A stretch of DNA of 64,000 bases from Emcibacter nanhaiensis (GCF_006385175.1 NZ_VFIY01000004.1:248001-312000), one strand, 5' to 3'. Counted from the first letter of the stretch, positions 42,615 through 51,688 are shown. The notes: a model not told the origin generated them from the sequence alone. Numbers and translations are program-made.

Positions 42615-43703
42615 ATGTCAGACGAAGAAGAAATTGATGATGATGCCGTAGCCGCCGAATGGGAAGCCATGGCTGCCGCTGACGGTATGGATGAAGGCGA
42701 AGGAGAAGGTGAATCCGACATGGCCGCGGCCATGGGAACCGATCGCGTCCTGGACCAGGACGAAATCGACAGTCTTCTTGGTTTTGACGGCGATGAAGGT
42801 GGCGAAAGCACCAAGTCCGGAATCCAGGCACTGATCAACAGTGGCTTGGTTGCCTACGAACGTCTTCCCATGCTGGACATCATCTTTGACCGCTATGTGC
42901 GCATGATGTCGACCTCGCTGAGGAACTTTACGTCCGACAACTTCGAAGTTTCCATCGATAATATGACATCGATCCGGTTTGGTGATTACCTGAACAGTAT
43001 TCCCCTGCCGGCCATGCTGGCGGTTTTCAAGGCCAAGGAATGGGACAACTACGGCCTGATTACCATTGACAGTAACCTGATTTATTCGGTGGTGGATGCC
43101 CTTCTCGGCGGCCGGCGCGGGACCGCGCCAATGCGTATCGAGGGGCGTCCCTATACCACGATCGAGCATACCCTGGTCGAGCAGATGCTCCGGGTTATGC
43201 TCAAGGACCTTTGTGCGGCGTTTGAGCCGCTGAGCCCGGTCACCTTTGCCCTGGACCGCCTCGAAACCAACCCGCGGTTTGCCAGTATTGCCCAGCCCAG
43301 TAACGCGGCCCTGCTGATCAAGATGCGGGCTGACATGGAAGACCGTGGCGGCCGCATGGAGCTTGTGCTGCCCTATGCGACGGTTGAACCGGTGCGTGAA
43401 CTGCTGCTCCAGCGCTACATGGGGGAGAAATTCGGCCGTGACTCAATCTGGGAGACCCATTTGGCGTCCGAATTGATGATGACGGATGTATCCCTGGAGG
43501 CCGTTCTGGATGAACAGCAGATGACGTTGGGCGAGGTGCTGGGCCTGGAAGTCGGGCAAACCATGATGCTGAATGCGGTACCGGACGGCGATATTGAGGT
43601 CAAATGTTCGGGAATTCCCATGATGCGGGGCAAAATCGGCCGGATGGGCCGTTATGTCGCCATCAAGATTGACCAGATCAACCGCAAAATCCAGGAGGGC
43701 TGA
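42615..43703 (+). CDS. fliM: Flagellar switch protein FliM
   Basis: A 362-residue switch protein. LDQDEIDSLLGF at about residues 46-57 is the CheY-P-binding peptide, preceded by an unusually long acidic leader. The middle domain has ERLPMLDIIFDRYVRMMSTSL, and the C-terminal SpoA domain ends VKCSGIPMMRGKIGRMGRYVAIKI. It forms the C ring of the motor. Partners fliG and fliN are not in the window. It lies between fliL and the DUF6468 gene with gaps of a few bases, so the genes are co-transcribed. Confidence 0.96.
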   Translation: MSDEEEIDDDAVAAEWEAMAAADGMDEGEGEGESDMAAAMGTDRVLDQDEIDSLLGFDGDEGGESTKSGIQALINSGLVAYERLPMLDIIFDRYVRMMSTSLRNFTSDNFEVSIDNMTSIRFGDYLNSIPLPAMLAVFKAKEWDNYGLITIDSNLIYSVVDALLGGRRGTAPMRIEGRPYTTIEHTLVEQMLRVMLKDLCAAFEPLSPVTFALDRLETNPRFASIAQPSNAALLIKMRADMEDRGGRMELVLPYATVEPVRELLLQRYMGEKFGRDSIWETHLASELMMTDVSLEAVLDEQQMTLGEVLGLEVGQTMMLNAVPDGDIEVKCSGIPMMRGKIGRMGRYVAIKIDQINRKIQEG

Positions 43704-43706
43704 GCC

Positions 43707-44117
43707 ATGGGGATGGAGTTTATTCTGGACGGTATCGTTACCATTTTTATGGCAGTATTGATCGTTTATTGCATCGTACTGAACAACCGGCTGAAGAAAT
43801 TCCGCAGCGCCCAGAGCGAGATGGCAAAGATTGTCACTGAGTTGAATGAAGCTACGGCACATGCACAACAGAGTATCTCTGCGCTGCGGCAATCGGTGGG
43901 GGACGAAGAGGCGAGGCTAACCGGGCTTTTGGAAAAATCGCGTAAAATGGCCGACGAGCTTTCCGTTATTACCGATGTTGGCGCCAATCTGGCCGACAGG
44001 ATAGAAAAAGGACTTCTTCCCGGGAAGGAAACTCCCCAGGGTGTGGAAGACGCCGAGACAGATGAATCCGAAGGTCACGATGAGGAACTTTTGGAAAACC
44101 TGAGAAATATACGTTAG
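43707..44117 (+). CDS. DUF6468 flagellar-operon protein
   Basis: A 136-residue protein with one N-terminal membrane helix (ILDGIVTIFMAVLIVYCIVL) and a coiled-coil cytosolic part (LRQSVGDEEARLTGLLEKSRKM). Its size, topology and location between fliM and motE match the alphaproteobacterial DUF6468 family. The function is not known; a structural role at the motor is inferred from location. The ATG is three bases after the fliM stop. The C-terminal tail is acidic. Confidence 0.8.
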   Translation: MGMEFILDGIVTIFMAVLIVYCIVLNNRLKKFRSAQSEMAKIVTELNEATAHAQQSISALRQSVGDEEARLTGLLEKSRKMADELSVITDVGANLADRIEKGLLPGKETPQGVEDAETDESEGHDEELLENLRNIR

Positions 44118-44156
44118 GTGCAGTGGCTTGTTTCGGCAGGAAAATAGGAATGAATG

Positions 44157-44834
44157 ATGAGTAAAATCAGGTTTTTACCGGTGCTGATTCTGGTGATGGT
44201 TCTCTTCTTCGGCGTGAAGGCCTATGACTTTGCCATTGGCGTGGAGCAGGTTTTTGCCCAGGGTAACCAGGAACCTGTCGCCGAGATGGAGAACCCGGCG
44301 GCCCGGGATCTGTCCGACATTGTCTCCGGGGCCGGGGATAAACCGGATGAAAATACCGAGTCAGGTGATGCTTCTGAAGACTCTGGTGCGGAAACTGACG
44401 ACTCATATGTTGCCGGTTGGAGCCGCTCGGAAGTCCAGTTGTTACAAGAGCTTGCTGATCGCCGCGAGGTTCTGGAACAGCGCGCCAAGGAAATGGATAT
44501 CCGAGAAAAACTGTTGGAGGCCACGGAAAACCGCATTGACCAGAAAATCGCGTCACTGAAAAAAATCGAGGCGCAGATCCAGGCTCTTCTCAAAACCCAT
44601 GACGAGCGGGAGCAGGCCCAGCTGGACAGCCTGGTCAAGACCTACACGGCCATGAAACCGAAAGACGCGGCGCGGATTTTTGATAACCTGGATATGGATA
44701 TCCTGATCAATATCATCGAAAAAATGAACGAAAAGAAAGTTGCGCCGATTCTTGCCAAAATGTCTCCCCAGACGGCAAAGGAACTGACCGTCGAACTGGC
44801 GACCAGGCGTCAGTTGCCCGATATCGAAGGATAA
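44157..44834 (+). CDS. MotE-family motility protein
   Basis: About 225 residues. A signal-like or anchor helix at the N-terminus (FLPVLILVMVLFFGVKAYDF) is followed by an acidic linker, a coiled coil (LLQELADRREVLEQRAKEMDI and on) and a MgtE-N-like C-terminal domain (KPKDAARIFDNLDMDILINI, KVAPILAKMSPQTAKELT). In rhizobia MotE is a periplasmic chaperone for the motor protein MotC. MotC itself is not seen, although a large periplasmic protein gene lies further down. The start could be 44154 or 44157; GGA lies just upstream. Confidence 0.83.
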   Translation: MSKIRFLPVLILVMVLFFGVKAYDFAIGVEQVFAQGNQEPVAEMENPAARDLSDIVSGAGDKPDENTESGDASEDSGAETDDSYVAGWSRSEVQLLQELADRREVLEQRAKEMDIREKLLEATENRIDQKIASLKKIEAQIQALLKTHDEREQAQLDSLVKTYTAMKPKDAARIFDNLDMDILINIIEKMNEKKVAPILAKMSPQTAKELTVELATRRQLPDIEG

Positions 44835-44866
44835 CAAAGGCTTACCAGGAATTGTTGGGGCAGGGG

Positions 44867-44882
44867 TTAACCCGCCATTAAC
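44867..44882 (+). promoter_or_regulatory. CtrA box before cheZ
   Basis: TTAA-CCCGCCA-TTAAC, a full match to the TTAA-N7-TTAAC consensus, about 70 bases before the cheZ start. Confidence 0.78.
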
Positions 44883-44950
44883 AACTCTTCTTTATTCTTT
44901 CCCGTAATATAACGACTTGAAAAAAACAGCCTAAGTCCAAGGAATAAGTT

Positions 44951-45592
44951 ATGGGTTCGAATATCGTTGCGCTTGAAGACAGGATCGTAAATATCCGCCA
45001 AAAGCTGGGAGACCAGGTTCCTGTAGAAGACGTTTCCATGATTGTCGGCGAGGTGATGGGTTCCATAGACGGTGACCTGGCCCTCGTGGAAATTCATTTT
45101 CAGGATGAACTTCGCGAACTGCTGCAGTTTATCGACAAAGCGAAAAATGATATCAGCCAGATTCGCCCCAAGGATTTGAGTGAAAAGAAAATCCCCGAAG
45201 CTTCCGATCAGCTTGATGCCGTAGTCAGCGCCACGGAAGAAGCCGCGTCCAGCATCATGGATGCTGCCGAAGAGCTCGGCGAACTTGCCGCCGGCACCGA
45301 TGGCGAGATGGCGGAAAAGCTGGAAGCCATTTCCACCAAGATTTTCGAAGCCTCCAGTTTCCAGGATATTACCGGTCAGCGGGTGAGCAAGGTCGTAAAT
45401 ACCCTGAAACACCTGGAAGAAAAGCTGTCAGAACTGGCCGAAGCCATTGGCGATACAGAAGTTTCCGAAGAAGTTAAGAGCGACAAGGCGCCTGAGGAAA
45501 TGGAAAATCATGAGCTTTTGCATGGTCCTCAGTTCGAACATGAAGCCAACGATCAGGATTCTATTGACGCTCTGCTGGCCAGCTTTGATTGA
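44951..45592 (+). CDS. cheZ: Chemotaxis protein phosphatase CheZ
   Basis: A 213-residue helical protein. The active-site segment FEASSFQDITGQRVSKVV carries the essential Gln143 and neighbouring Asp139 (numbering of this protein), as in CheZ Q-D-L-T-G-Q. The C-terminal peptide QDSIDALLASFD resembles the CheY-binding tail of enterobacterial CheZ. It removes phosphate from CheY-P and so returns the motor to its default direction. AAGGAAT precedes the ATG. A consensus CtrA box is upstream, so it starts a transcription unit that leads into the motB-like genes. Confidence 0.92.
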   Translation: MGSNIVALEDRIVNIRQKLGDQVPVEDVSMIVGEVMGSIDGDLALVEIHFQDELRELLQFIDKAKNDISQIRPKDLSEKKIPEASDQLDAVVSATEEAASSIMDAAEELGELAAGTDGEMAEKLEAISTKIFEASSFQDITGQRVSKVVNTLKHLEEKLSELAEAIGDTEVSEEVKSDKAPEEMENHELLHGPQFEHEANDQDSIDALLASFD

Positions 45593-45626
45593 TTGTAACG
45601 AAAATTTTGTTTAGGCTAGCAAAATT

Positions 45627-45634
45627 ATGGTTAA
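45627..45634 (-). promoter_or_regulatory. CtrA-type 8-mer before the first motB-like gene
   Basis: The minus strand reads TTAACCAT. The same 8-mer is present at 41944, 41998 and 51614, all in flagellar intergenic regions. No matching second half is seen here. Confidence 0.4.
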
Positions 45635-45679
45635 CAAAGAGAATACCCAAGCCTGAACAATAAGTTGGCAGTCACTACC

Positions 45680-46426
45680 ATGGAACAGAACATGCTTGAA
45701 CCCGATAGTGCGGGGGATACAGAGGAAAACAAGTCGGCAGGAGATCAGACCACGGGAATTTTTGTCTCCCTGTATTTGATCGTGCTGGCTTTTTTCATGG
45801 TGATGAACTCAATTTCCAACCAGGAACAGAACAAGGTATCCGCCGTCACCGAAAGTGTGACCCGGGCCTTCAGAAATCCTTTTGAGCCGGATGCGGATTT
45901 CATCGACGTTACCTCCAGCGAGGATTCGGTGACGCCCAACGACGAATTCTACGACCAGATCCAGGGTGTATTTGCGTCCCTGGTCGGGTTTGACGGCAAG
46001 TTTCCCAGCAAGGGCGGCCACATTATCTCGGTAAACTTTTCCGTCAATGACCTTTTTGAACGGGGAACCGCCCAGTTCCGCATCGACCAGCAGGAGTTTC
46101 TCAATCAGCTGACTTCTTTTCTCAGAGGCGGGCGCGCGAGCGAGAAGCGGGAAATAGAATTCCTGGTCAGCACAGGGGACAGCCTTCCCGCTGGTCCACA
46201 ATACTGGAAAGACCTCAATATCCTGCGGGCCGGAGCCATTGTGACGAAACTGGAAGATATGGGCGTTGCGCCTGACCAGATATCCATCGGGGTTGCCGGT
46301 GAGGGGAAGAACCGCATCAGAGTGACCTTCTTCAACCGTGAGCGGATCAGTGCGCGGCAAACTCTGTCCGGTTTCGAGGGGATGCCGCGCGGTGACAGTG
46401 AAGCAGCGAAAGGAAATGCGCAATGA
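45680..46426 (+). CDS. MotB-like protein lacking the proton-channel aspartate
   Basis: About 248 residues from the ATG at 45680 (a TTG at 45665 is also possible; no strong ribosome site for either). One N-terminal helix, GIFVSLYLIVLAFFMVMNSIS, aligns with the MotB membrane helix, but the place of the proton-carrying Asp is Ser. The C-terminal part (about residues 130-235) resembles an OmpA domain only loosely; YWKDLNILRAGAI replaces the usual N-W-x-L-S-x-x-R-A, and V-G-H-T-D is lost. It overlaps the true MotB-like gene by four bases (ATGA). It may be a stator accessory subunit. Confidence 0.75.
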   Translation: MEQNMLEPDSAGDTEENKSAGDQTTGIFVSLYLIVLAFFMVMNSISNQEQNKVSAVTESVTRAFRNPFEPDADFIDVTSSEDSVTPNDEFYDQIQGVFASLVGFDGKFPSKGGHIISVNFSVNDLFERGTAQFRIDQQEFLNQLTSFLRGGRASEKREIEFLVSTGDSLPAGPQYWKDLNILRAGAIVTKLEDMGVAPDQISIGVAGEGKNRIRVTFFNRERISARQTLSGFEGMPRGDSEAAKGNAQ

Positions 46427-47130
46427 GCGATCCGGCGCTGCAGAAAAGCCGAAAAACCGTCGCTGACAGCTGGATGATCATTTTTGCTGATCTGCTGGCG
46501 CTGCTCCTGACTTTCTTTGTGCTGATGTTTTCCATGAATTCGGTGCAGGTCTCCAAGTGGAAGGCCGTGGTGGAAGCGCTCAGTGAACAGTTGAACCCGG
46601 AACGGGCAAAGGTGGATGACACCGACTGGGAAAAGGTGGAGACGGCTCTGGTCTACCGCGAACCCGCGCTCAGCCTCGTGTATCTGAAACGTATTTTTGA
46701 AGACAAACTGCAATATGATCCAATCCTGCAGCGCAGTTCCATTACTGTTCTCGATGACCGGCTGGCCATATCCCTGCCGTCTGATATGATTTTTGAACAG
46801 GGAAGCTCGGAACTGAACAAAGAGGCACACCGCGCGATGGTGGAACTGGGGGATGCGTTGCGCGACATTCCCAACAGGATTGTGGTTGTCGGACACACGG
46901 ACCTGGAGCCCACAAGCGGGTCGCGATATCCCTCCAACTGGGAACTTTCGCTGGTGCGGGCGGCGACCGTCGCCAAAATGATTGAGAAGGCGGGGTACGC
47001 CAACACAATCGAGGCCTATGGCAACGGATCGTCCCGTTTTCATGAACTGGACGAAAATATTGATCTGGACCAGAGATTTGTGCTGGCGCGGCGTGTTGAC
47101 GTGATGATCCACAAGGATGAAAAGAACTAG
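46423..47130 (+). CDS. Flagellar stator protein MotB-like
   Basis: A 235-residue MotB-type protein. Asp23 in IIFADLLALLLTFFVLMFSM is the proton-binding residue of the stator channel. The periplasmic OmpA-like domain (about residues 105-230) has VVGHTDLEP and NWELSLVRAATV, which bind peptidoglycan. A short plug or linker follows the helix. Its MotA partner is not in this window and must be elsewhere. It is translationally coupled to the upstream Asp-less paralog, and a large periplasmic TPR gene starts 14 bases downstream. Confidence 0.9.
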   Translation: MSDPALQKSRKTVADSWMIIFADLLALLLTFFVLMFSMNSVQVSKWKAVVEALSEQLNPERAKVDDTDWEKVETALVYREPALSLVYLKRIFEDKLQYDPILQRSSITVLDDRLAISLPSDMIFEQGSSELNKEAHRAMVELGDALRDIPNRIVVVGHTDLEPTSGSRYPSNWELSLVRAATVAKMIEKAGYANTIEAYGNGSSRFHELDENIDLDQRFVLARRVDVMIHKDEKN

Positions 47131-47144
47131 AGATTAGCAGGCAG

Positions 47145-50072
47145 ATGACATTCGGCAATCTACGCAATATTTTTTCAGAGCAGTTCCACAGGATCGGGAT
47201 CGCCATTTTCGCCCTCCTGCTGGCCCTGGCTTTTACGGATACAGGCGCCTTTGCGCAGGATACCGTACAGGTCAGGAACGGCGACCATCCGACCTTCAGC
47301 CGGATTGTCTTTGACTGGAACGATCCGGTGGAATATTCCGCCGCTATTATTGGCGACAAGCTTCGGCTTACGTTTGATCAGGCTGCAACGCCGGACTTCG
47401 GGGTTTTACCGGTTGAGCCGGTGCGTTTTCTCGGGGATCCGTCCTACAGTATTGAAGATGGTCGCCTGGTGGTAACTATGGACCTTCGCGAACCCGGCAG
47501 GCTCCATCACTTTGTCATGGACAACAAGGTTGTTATTGATGTCATCCAGGTGGCGGCACAAGCCACGGCGGAAGAACGTGAAGAGGTCGCCGAAGAAGAA
47601 TATGTCGATGCGGTAAGGAAGGACCCGGTCAAAATAACAAGCCTTTCCGAACAAATGGTGCAGTCGGCTCCGCCGGCTTCAAATGCAGATTTCGCCGTGC
47701 GTGTTTCCGGTACCAGGGATGTGCCGGTTCTGACCTATCCCTGGGACCGCGAAGTAAAGGCCGCCGTCTTTATCCGGCACAATATTCTCTGGGTTGTGTT
47801 CGAAGGAAAGGCGGTTATTGACCAGTCTGCACTGTCTGCCTGGATCGGTCCGAACAGCACCATCAGCAGTTTTCAGGAAGTTCCCCACGAGAATGCGACA
47901 ATTTTCATCTATACCCTCGCGCCTGGATATTTTGTTAAAGCGACCAAGGAGGAACACGCCTGGACTGTGGCGCTGAAGCCGAATTACTCCGTGGCGATGC
48001 TGCCCATCGATATCGGCCAGCAGCGGGGCAGCGGCAATGGCGAGAATTTCTTCTTTTCCTTTGAGGGTGTAGGCTCCCTATTCACTGTCAAGGACCCGAT
48101 TGTGGGCGACAGATTGTTTATGGCAACAGCGAGTGAACCTTCCCAAGGGGTGATCAAATCCCGGGAATATCCGGAATTTCGTGTTCTGGAGACAGCCCAG
48201 GGCATCGCTGTTGAGCTTTTTTCCGACCAGCTTGACCTGGTGCGCTACAGAAACGGCGTTGGCATCTCCTCCGAAAAAGGGTTGTCCATGTCCCGCAGTC
48301 GCCTGTCCAGCAAGTTTGTGATGGAAAAGGACGAGCAGGCAGATGGCGAGCAGACGGCAGAAGATGTCCGGCTCATCGATCTGAGCAAGTGGAAAGCGGG
48401 GCTGGATCGTCATGCAGATTTCAACGAGAACCGCCGTGAGCTGCTCTATGCCCTTTCCCGGGTGACCGATGATGAGCGCAACCAGGCGCGCTGGGATCTG
48501 GCGCGGTTTTATCTTGGCAACGGCTTTGCGGCCGACGCCCGCGGTGTCCTGGAACTCATGCGGGAACAGGAGCCGGAACTTCTGGAAAGCCCCGAATACC
48601 GTGCGGTGCTTGGGGTCACGAACATCCTTTCGCGGCGCTATGAGGAGGCTGTGAAGCTTCTCACCCACAAGGGACTCGCCACCGAGCTGGATGCCTACCT
48701 GTGGCGTTCCGTGGCTGAGGAAGCCTTGGGCAAGGACGAAAAGGTACTTGCGGATTACAGGAAGGGGTCCGACATCCTGTCCCTGCATGAACCGCGCGAC
48801 CGGGCCCGGTTCCTGTTGTCGGCCATCCGGGCCGCCTACCGGACCGGTGATCTGGAGTTCATGGCGGACCAGATGACGATCCTGCGTAAATATCCGCTAT
48901 CTGCAGAGCAGTTGACGGAACTTGATTACTGGCAGGCGAAACTGACAGAACTTTCCGGCAACCGGGAAAAAGCCGAAGGGGAATACGACAAGGTCATCAA
49001 GGCCGGCGTGCGCAAGACAAGCGCCTGGGCAAAGCTGGCACTGGTCAATTCTGAACTGGAGAGTGATAAGATCAATGCGGCAGAAGCCATCGATCGTCTC
49101 GAGAAACTGCGCTTTGCCTGGCGCGGGGACGACTTTGAACTGGAACTTCTTTCCCGTCTTGGCGAACTCTATGTCCAGCAGAATGAATATCGGACCGGGC
49201 TGGAAACCCTGCGGCAGGCGGCAACCTATTTTAAAAATAATGACAAGACCCGGGAACTGACAAAGGAAATGTCTGCTATATACCGGGATCTGTTCCTGGA
49301 AGGGGAAGCGGACCGTCTGGCACCGATCAAGGCCGTGGCGCTCTACAATGATTATCGGGAACTGACCCCGCTTGGCCCCGATGGTGACCTGATGACCCGC
49401 AGGCTGGCAGACCGTCTGGTGTCGGTGGACCTTCTGGACAAGGCGGCGGAGATACTGGATCATCAGATCAAGCACAGGCTCAAGGGAATTGCCCAGGCAG
49501 ACGTTGCCAGTCGCCTGGCCATGATCTACATCCTCGATAACAAGCCCCAGGAGGCCCTGAAAATACTTCGGTTTACCCGTCAGGCCCAGACTCCCGAGGA
49601 TATCGAGCGTCGCCGCCGGCTGATTGAAGCGCGGGCTCTGGTCGAGCTCGGCAGTTTTGAGGAAGCCGAAGTGATGCTTTCCGAATATCAGGGGACTGAG
49701 GTCGAGCAGCTCAGGTCGGATATTTACTGGAAGTCGGAAAACTGGCCCCAGGTGATCGCCCACAGCAACAGCCAGCTCGGCAGTCGCTGGCAGTCCGAGC
49801 AGCCGCTGACGCCGGAAGAGCGGCTGACGGTACTCCGGCTGGCAGTTGCCTTGTCACTCGCGGATGAGGATGAGGGACTGGCAACAGTACGTACCCACTA
49901 TATGGATCATATGCGGAACGGCAGATATGCCGACGCCTTCGAGGTGATTACCGCCCGGCAGCAGCGGAGCGGAGACGACATTCGCCGGCTGACCCAGAGC
50001 ATTGCAAGTGTTGATCGCCTGGAAACCTTTATGGATGCCTACCGCAGCGAATTTGCCAGCAATTCAAACTAG
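47145..50072 (+). CDS. Large periplasmic TPR protein of the motility operon
   Basis: A 975-residue exported protein. A signal peptide ends TGAFA-QD at about residue 39. Residues 45-140 look like an AMIN-type beta domain (SRIVFDWNDPVEYSAAI, RLTFDQAATPDFG). From about residue 420 onwards there are many TPR-like helical repeats (ARWDLARFYLGNGFAADAR, LAMIYILDNKPQEALKIL). AMIN domains bind peptidoglycan and TPRs bind proteins, so a wall-bound scaffold near stators is plausible. A MotC-like role alongside MotE is one idea. No closer family is recognised. It ends 25 bases before the convergent fliP. Confidence 0.8.
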   Translation: MTFGNLRNIFSEQFHRIGIAIFALLLALAFTDTGAFAQDTVQVRNGDHPTFSRIVFDWNDPVEYSAAIIGDKLRLTFDQAATPDFGVLPVEPVRFLGDPSYSIEDGRLVVTMDLREPGRLHHFVMDNKVVIDVIQVAAQATAEEREEVAEEEYVDAVRKDPVKITSLSEQMVQSAPPASNADFAVRVSGTRDVPVLTYPWDREVKAAVFIRHNILWVVFEGKAVIDQSALSAWIGPNSTISSFQEVPHENATIFIYTLAPGYFVKATKEEHAWTVALKPNYSVAMLPIDIGQQRGSGNGENFFFSFEGVGSLFTVKDPIVGDRLFMATASEPSQGVIKSREYPEFRVLETAQGIAVELFSDQLDLVRYRNGVGISSEKGLSMSRSRLSSKFVMEKDEQADGEQTAEDVRLIDLSKWKAGLDRHADFNENRRELLYALSRVTDDERNQARWDLARFYLGNGFAADARGVLELMREQEPELLESPEYRAVLGVTNILSRRYEEAVKLLTHKGLATELDAYLWRSVAEEALGKDEKVLADYRKGSDILSLHEPRDRARFLLSAIRAAYRTGDLEFMADQMTILRKYPLSAEQLTELDYWQAKLTELSGNREKAEGEYDKVIKAGVRKTSAWAKLALVNSELESDKINAAEAIDRLEKLRFAWRGDDFELELLSRLGELYVQQNEYRTGLETLRQAATYFKNNDKTRELTKEMSAIYRDLFLEGEADRLAPIKAVALYNDYRELTPLGPDGDLMTRRLADRLVSVDLLDKAAEILDHQIKHRLKGIAQADVASRLAMIYILDNKPQEALKILRFTRQAQTPEDIERRRRLIEARALVELGSFEEAEVMLSEYQGTEVEQLRSDIYWKSENWPQVIAHSNSQLGSRWQSEQPLTPEERLTVLRLAVALSLADEDEGLATVRTHYMDHMRNGRYADAFEVITARQQRSGDDIRRLTQSIASVDRLETFMDAYRSEFASNSN

Positions 50073-50097
50073 ATCAAATTGGAATTACGAAGTTCTG

Positions 50098-50871
50098 CTA
50101 GCCTGCGGGCAGCCCCGTATTGAAGCTCTGGATCAGACTGCCCGCGATCAGGTGCCAGCCATCCACAAGCACGAAAAAGATCAGCTTGAAGGGCAGGGAG
50201 ATCATCACCGGCGGCAGCATCATCATGCCCATGGACATGAGGATAGAGGCCACAATCAGGTCGATGATGATGAAGGGGACGAAGATCAGGAAACCGATTT
50301 CGAAGGCCCGCCTCAGTTCGCTGATCATGAAGGCCGGGACGAGTACCTGCAGGGGGGTGGCAGCGGGATTTTCAGGCTGTTCAGTGTTGGACAGGTCCAA
50401 AAACAGCAACAGATCCTTTTCCCGGACATGGCGCATCATAAAGGTATGGAACGGCTGGACCGTCAGGTCGAAGGCTTCCTCCTCGGTGATCTGTTCATTG
50501 ATCAGGGGGCTGATGCCCTGATCATAGGCATCCTTGATGGTCGGGGCCATGATGAAACCGGTCAGGAACAGGGCGAGACTGATCAGAACCACATTGGGCG
50601 GAGTCTGTTGAGTGCCCATGGCGCTGCGGAGCAGGGAGAAAACGATAATGATGCGGGTGAAAGAGGTTACCACCACCAGAATGGCCGGCGCCAGGCTGAG
50701 CACTGTCATCAGAAGCAGCAGTTGCACAACACGGCCGGACAGGCTGCCTTCTTCACCAAGATCCATGCTGAACTGCTGGGCCTCGGCCGGCAGGGCATAA
50801 AAAAGCAGGAAAAGCAGGCTGATGCAGAAAAGGCTCGCTAGAACCGGTCTGTTTTTCAGAGTATCAATCAT
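50098..50871 (-). CDS. fliP: Flagellar export gate protein FliP
   Basis: A 257-residue FliP with an N-terminal signal peptide (FCISLLFLLFYALPAEA), as FliP precursors have. SFTRIIIVFSLLRSAMGTQQTPPN and FHTFMMRHVREKDL are specific, and the C-terminal block RAFEIGFLIFVPFIIIDLIVASILMSMGM-type region (written in part: EIGFLIFVPFIIIDL) follows. FliP forms the pentamer core of the type III export gate with FliQ and FliR, which are encoded 2 kb away on the other strand. It overlaps fliO by four bases. Confidence 0.97.
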   Translation of the reverse strand: MIDTLKNRPVLASLFCISLLFLLFYALPAEAQQFSMDLGEEGSLSGRVVQLLLLMTVLSLAPAILVVVTSFTRIIIVFSLLRSAMGTQQTPPNVVLISLALFLTGFIMAPTIKDAYDQGISPLINEQITEEEAFDLTVQPFHTFMMRHVREKDLLLFLDLSNTEQPENPAATPLQVLVPAFMISELRRAFEIGFLIFVPFIIIDLIVASILMSMGMMMLPPVMISLPFKLIFFVLVDGWHLIAGSLIQSFNTGLPAG

Positions 50872-51179
50872 TCCCCAGTGTCTTCCCTGGCTATATTTTC
50901 GGATTCGGGCACGGGAATATTCTGTTCCACGAGAAGGTCATTTTCCGTTCCAAGCATTAAAAGATGTTCCGTCTGGTCCCGTCTGATCAGGATCAGTTTG
51001 CGTTTGGTATCAATGGGCAGGATCTCGACGATATTCAGGCGCCGGCGATTGGCTTTCGGCGAGTTGATGGTCACCCGGGCGGACAGGCCCATTTTTTTGG
51101 CCGCGTAGGCGAGCCCGAACAGCAGCGCAATAACAAACAACAGGGCAACAAGATACTGGCCATAGCTTATGACATCCAT
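50868..51179 (-). CDS. fliO: Flagellar biosynthetic protein FliO
   Basis: A 103-residue single-pass protein. One helix (YLVALLFVIALLFGLAYAAK) is followed by LNIVEILPIDTKRKLILIRRDQTEHLLMLG-like sequence (in part IVEILPIDTKRKLILI), the usual FliO core. FliO helps FliP form its ring. It lies between flhX and fliP: the ATG overlaps the flhX stop by a base, and its end overlaps fliP by four bases. The short size is normal for alphaproteobacteria. Confidence 0.88.
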   Translation of the reverse strand: MDVISYGQYLVALLFVIALLFGLAYAAKKMGLSARVTINSPKANRRRLNIVEILPIDTKRKLILIRRDQTEHLLMLGTENDLLVEQNIPVPESENIAREDTGE

Positions 51180-51526
51180 TACCTGTGATCCTTCCTGTTA
51201 CCGGCCTGATCGACGTCGGGGCGGTGCCTGTCGTAGCTCGCCATATCCAGGTTTACCTGTTCCTGGTAGAGATAGCTGAGGATTTCGGTGACCGTTTGTA
51301 GCGCTTCAACGGGAATCAGGTCGCCTTCGTCAAAAAGGTCCAACAGGGTGACCAGATCTTCATCCTGGCGCACCTTGACTCCGCTGGCAAAGGCAATCTG
51401 CAGGATTTTTTCCGCGTTTTCACCTTTGCCGGTGGCCGTGATCCGGGGCACGTTGCCCCGCTCGCCTTCCTGGCTCAGGGCGACAGCGGTCTGGCGCGTT
51501 TGATCGGGGGACTGTTCCATGGTCAT
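51179..51526 (-). CDS. FlhX, a stand-alone FlhB C-terminal-domain protein
   Basis: A 115-residue soluble protein. AVALSQEGERGNVPRITATGKGENAEKIL and KVRQDEDLVTLLDLFDEGDLIP (quoted in parts) match the cytosolic C-terminal domain of FlhB after its autocleavage site: ITATGKGENAEKILQIA is the core. It has neither the four membrane helices nor N-P-T-H. Such FlhX proteins can stand in for part of FlhB in substrate switching. A complete flhB is also in the window at 54102. The gene leads the flhX-fliO-fliP operon. Confidence 0.82.
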   Translation of the reverse strand: MTMEQSPDQTRQTAVALSQEGERGNVPRITATGKGENAEKILQIAFASGVKVRQDEDLVTLLDLFDEGDLIPVEALQTVTEILSYLYQEQVNLDMASYDRHRPDVDQAGNRKDHR

Positions 51527-51613
51527 TTATGGATATATTCCGGTTTTTTCTCGTTATATTCTGTCTTAGCATGGATAATAAGCACAGGCGGAAAAAAATT
51601 ACAGTACTTATTG

Positions 51614-51621
51614 TTAACCAT
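51614..51621 (+). promoter_or_regulatory. CtrA-type 8-mer between flhX and flgB
   Basis: TTAACCAT, the same 8-mer seen upstream of fliL and the motB-like genes. It lies 88 bases above the divergent flhX operon. Confidence 0.45.
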
Positions 51622-51688
51622 AAAAGAAGCCTCTGGCGGTCCCGGAAAGCAGAATAATAATATGTTCAGCTATTGTCCGCGCAGGAGA

